A stretch of 16,129 nucleotides of DNA from an uncultured Prevotella sp. (GTDB taxonomy: Bacteria > Bacteroidota > Bacteroidia > Bacteroidales > Bacteroidaceae). The notes beneath the pieces were generated by a model that was not told the DNA's origin, made no database searches, and worked only from the letters and a program-made list of their open reading frames with translations. This document shows positions 13,678 to 16,129 of this stretch, one piece after another (the first letter of the stretch is position 1; every line of letters begins with the position of its first letter). The position numbers were made by a program, and so were the translations under genes. Where the stretch lies: NCBI GenBank assembly GCA_900542795.1, contig UQPD01000047.1, forward strand, positions 1 through 16,129, read 5' to 3'.

Positions 13678-15387
13678 ATGATGAACGATACGAATAACAA
13701 CATAATAAGTGGCGCAGAGATTTTGATGCGTGCCTTGGTCGACGAGGGTGTAACTACACTCTTTGGCTACCCAGGGGGAGCCATTATGCCTGTGTATGAT
13801 GCGCTCTACGATTATCGCAAGCAGCTCAACCACATCCTTGTACGCCACGAACAAGCTGCTACCCATGCAGCCGAGGGTTATGCCCGTGTAAGTGGCAAAA
13901 CGGGTGTGTGTTTGGTTACCAGTGGACCTGGAGCAACTAACACCATTACGGGGATTGCCGATGCCATGATGGACAGCACGCCCATGGTTGTCATTACGGG
14001 GCAGGTAGGTGCCCAAATGCTTGGCACAGACGCCTTTCAAGAGTGCGACGTTGTAGACATTACGCAGCCCATTAGTAAATGGGCTTATCAAATTCGCTCT
14101 GCCAAGGATGTGGCATGGGCGGTGCAACGTGCTTTTTACATTGCATCAAGCGGTCGCCCAGGACCTGTTGTGCTTGATTTTACAAAGAATGCTCAAATTG
14201 AAAAAGCTGAATATGTGCCTGGTAGCATCGACTTTATTCGTAGCTATGTGCCTATTCCTCCCACCGACAAACAAAGCATTGTTGAGGCTGCTGCCTTGAT
14301 AAACGAGGCAAAGCGTCCCTTGGTGTTAGTAGGGCAGGGTGTGGAATTGGGCAATGCCTCCGAGGAACTGAAAGCATTTATTGAAAAAGCGGGTATGCCT
14401 GCTGGTTGCACCTTGCTCGGTCTCTCAGCTTTGCCTTCAGCCCATCCGCTCAATGTGGGCATGTTGGGTATGCACGGTTCGCTGGGTGCCAATAAAAAAA
14501 CACAAGAGTGCGATTTGCTTATTGCTGTGGGAATGCGTTTCGATGACCGCATCACGGGTAAACTTTCAACCTATGCCAAGCAAGCCCGCAAAATTCATTT
14601 TGACATTGACCCCTCCGAAATCAATAAAAATGTGAGCGTGGATGTGGCAGTGCTTGGCGATTGCAAAGAAACATTGCCTGCGGTAACAGCCTTGCTTCAT
14701 GACAATGCGCACAATGCGTGGCGCGAGAGCTTCAGTGAATGGGATAAAAAAGAAACCGAGGTGGTTATCGAACCCCAAATTCATCCCACCGAGGGGCCTT
14801 TGCGCATGGGCGAAGTGGTGCGTCGGGTTACCGAATTAACCGAGGATAAGGCTATTCTTGTGACCGATGTGGGACAGAACCAAATGATGGCTGCTCGCTA
14901 CTTCCGTTTCTCTGAAAAGCGTAGCATGGTTACTTCGGGAGGCATGGGCACTATGGGCTATGGACTTCCTGCAGCCATTGGTGCCACTTTTGGCGCTCCG
15001 CAACGCACAGTGTGTCTTTTCTTAGGCGATGGTGGCTTGCAGATGACCATCGAGGAACTCGGCACCATTATGGAACAGCGTTCGCCCGTAAAAATCATTT
15101 TGCTCAATAATAATTACTTGGGCAATGTGCGCCAGTGGCAACATCTTTTCTTCCACAATCGCTATTCGTTCACCCCCATGATGAACCCCGACTACGAAAA
15201 AATTGCCGAGGCCTATAACATTCCGGCTCTCACTGTGACACGTCGCGCAGATCTTGACAACGCCATACAGCAGATGCTTCACACGGATGGACCATTCTTG
15301 TTGCAAGCAGCCGTGCTCGAGGAGGACAATGTGTTGCCCATGTGTTGCCCTGGTCACGATGTAGACGATATGATGCTCGAGGCATAG
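13678..15387 (+). CDS. ilvB: Acetolactate synthase large (catalytic) subunit
   Basis: Thiamine-diphosphate enzyme that condenses two pyruvates, or pyruvate and 2-ketobutyrate, at the first common step of branched-chain amino acid synthesis. The 569 aa contain three regions: an N-terminal ThDP-binding domain with FGYPGGAIMPVYDAL and the catalytic Glu58 in VRHEQAATHAAEGYAR; a central FAD-binding domain (about 190-350, with PLVLVGQGVELG and GMLGMHGSLGANK); and a C-terminal domain with the ThDP/Mg motif GDGGLQMTIEELGTI (about 448-462) to LLNNNYLG. The fingerprint RQWQ after it favours a true anabolic AHAS over catabolic AlsS or glyoxylate carboligase. Two ATGs stand in tandem at the start; the first is used here. 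ilvN follows 80 bp downstream. Confidence 0.96.
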   Translation: MMNDTNNNIISGAEILMRALVDEGVTTLFGYPGGAIMPVYDALYDYRKQLNHILVRHEQAATHAAEGYARVSGKTGVCLVTSGPGATNTITGIADAMMDSTPMVVITGQVGAQMLGTDAFQECDVVDITQPISKWAYQIRSAKDVAWAVQRAFYIASSGRPGPVVLDFTKNAQIEKAEYVPGSIDFIRSYVPIPPTDKQSIVEAAALINEAKRPLVLVGQGVELGNASEELKAFIEKAGMPAGCTLLGLSALPSAHPLNVGMLGMHGSLGANKKTQECDLLIAVGMRFDDRITGKLSTYAKQARKIHFDIDPSEINKNVSVDVAVLGDCKETLPAVTALLHDNAHNAWRESFSEWDKKETEVVIEPQIHPTEGPLRMGEVVRRVTELTEDKAILVTDVGQNQMMAARYFRFSEKRSMVTSGGMGTMGYGLPAAIGATFGAPQRTVCLFLGDGGLQMTIEELGTIMEQRSPVKIILLNNNYLGNVRQWQHLFFHNRYSFTPMMNPDYEKIAEAYNIPALTVTRRADLDNAIQQMLHTDGPFLLQAAVLEEDNVLPMCCPGHDVDDMMLEA

Positions 15388-15404
15388 TCCGCTCTTTTTT
15401 CAGA

Positions 15405-15426
15405 ACCGATTCTTTACCGATTCTTT
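15405..15426 (+). repeat. 11-bp perfect tandem duplication between ilvB and ilvN
   Basis: ACCGATTCTTT (15405-15415) is repeated at once at 15416-15426. It lies in the 80-bp gap between ilvB and ilvN. Most likely a slippage product; the gap contains no other recognisable signal. Confidence 0.55.
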
Positions 15427-15467
15427 GTCACAGCATCTCCCTTCCATAAATCAAAAAGCATAAGCTC

Positions 15468-16046
15468 ATGACTCAAGATAACAAGGAAACCAAACTTTAC
15501 ACCATCATTGTTTTCTCAGAGAACTTAGCCGGTGTGCTCAATTTGGTGACCAATGTGTTTACACGCCGTCAGCTCAACATTGAGAGTCTCAATGTGTCGG
15601 CTTCGGGCATCGAACACGTGCATCGTTACACCATAACCTGTTACACCGACGAGCACACGGTGCAAACCATTGTAAAGCAGTTAGAAAAGAAAATTGACGT
15701 TATACAGGCGCAATTCTTTACCAGCGATGAAATCTATGTAATGGATCAAGCGCTCTATAAAATAGCTACTGCTCGACTCATAGAAAACCGAAACATCTCG
15801 AAGGCCATTCGCCAATACGATGGTAAAATAGTGGAGGTTAATTCCACTTACGCCATAGTGTCGAAGGAGGGATTGCCTGAAGAGACCATGGAACTCTATC
15901 GCAAACTTAAAGGCTATGGTTGTATTTTGCAGTATGTGAGTTCGGGTGTAGTGGCTGTAACCAAGAGCCATCGCGAAGAACTCAATGAGTTCCTTGAACT
16001 GCGCGAAGAAGAAAAACGCTCCATGCAGACTTCGGCAGTAGACTAA
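15468..16046 (+). CDS. ilvN: Acetolactate synthase small (regulatory) subunit
   Basis: Partner of IlvB that raises its activity and confers feedback inhibition, usually by valine. The 192 aa begin with an ACT domain (about residues 8-82: LYTIIVFSENLAGVLNLVTN, then RRQLNIESLNVSASGIEHVHRYTI). The second, C-terminal domain typical of the long small-subunit form follows (KIATARLIENRNISKAIRQ, then GKIVEVNSTYAIVSKEG and a closing ILQYVSSGVVAVTKS). Length fits the two-domain IlvH/IlvN form (about 160-190 aa) rather than the short E. coli IlvN. In Bacteroidetes this gene is commonly followed by an acyl-ACP thioesterase gene and ilvC; neither is visible before the window ends. Confidence 0.94.
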   Translation: MTQDNKETKLYTIIVFSENLAGVLNLVTNVFTRRQLNIESLNVSASGIEHVHRYTITCYTDEHTVQTIVKQLEKKIDVIQAQFFTSDEIYVMDQALYKIATARLIENRNISKAIRQYDGKIVEVNSTYAIVSKEGLPEETMELYRKLKGYGCILQYVSSGVVAVTKSHREELNEFLELREEEKRSMQTSAVD

Positions 16047-16091
16047 TGGGTGGTTCTAAAAATTCTGATTTAATAATTCTAAAATTCTGAT
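16046..16091 (+). repeat. 3'-end element copy after ilvN
   Basis: ATGGGTGGTTCTAAAAAT overlaps the last base of the ilvN stop codon and is identical over 18 nt to the left arm of the ettA terminator read on the ettA strand. The downstream part (TCTGATTT, then AATTCTAAAATTCTGAT) resembles the ilvD copy. No GC-rich terminator stem is seen before the window ends. Confidence 0.6.
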
Positions 16092-16129
16092 AGTTGCTTT
16101 GCACCCTCTCGCATGTGTCTTTTTTCTTT

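Overview
The window looks like a chromosomal segment of a Bacteroidales bacterium, most likely Prevotella or a close relative. The signs are moderate GC, genes without Shine-Dalgarno sequences, Bacteroidetes-type promoters (TTTG / TAnnTTTG), several lipoproteins, an OmpP1/FadL-type porin, a clostripain-family lipoprotein, tandem DUF4230 genes and an ilvD-ilvB-ilvN order. The genus is inferred from style, not from a marker gene. No tRNA, rRNA, CRISPR array, insertion sequence or phage gene was seen.

Left part (about 1-5270, all genes on the minus strand): an intergenic strip with two terminator hairpins, a secreted M23/LysM murein hydrolase, a likely two-gene unit of a META-domain lipoprotein followed 2 bp later by the ABC-F translation factor EttA, and an OmpP1/FadL-type outer-membrane protein preceded by tandem 25-bp repeats.

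Middle (about 5400-11350): a secreted Trp/Tyr/Gly-rich low-complexity protein with a duplicated 35-bp promoter element in front of it. Next comes a compact minus-strand group in transcription order DUF4230 lipoprotein - DUF4230 membrane protein - C11 cysteine-peptidase lipoprotein. A divergent plus-strand lipoprotein (DUF4738-like) has a textbook promoter and shares a strong bidirectional terminator with a minus-strand gene that fuses dihydroneopterin aldolase (FolB) to a HAD phosphatase.

Right part (11350-16129, plus strand): a 408-bp regulatory region and then ilvD, ilvB and ilvN, three components of branched-chain amino acid synthesis. The operon probably continues beyond the window, where ilvC would be expected.

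Most genes are ordinary housekeeping or envelope genes. The parts most worth a second look are the FolB-HAD fusion, which could supply the poorly assigned dephosphorylation step of folate synthesis; an 18-nt element lying just downstream of the stop codons of ettA, ilvD and ilvN in the same orientation; the duplicated promoter element before the Trp/Tyr-rich protein; and the ilvD leader with a possible attenuator. I found no convincing new multi-gene system.
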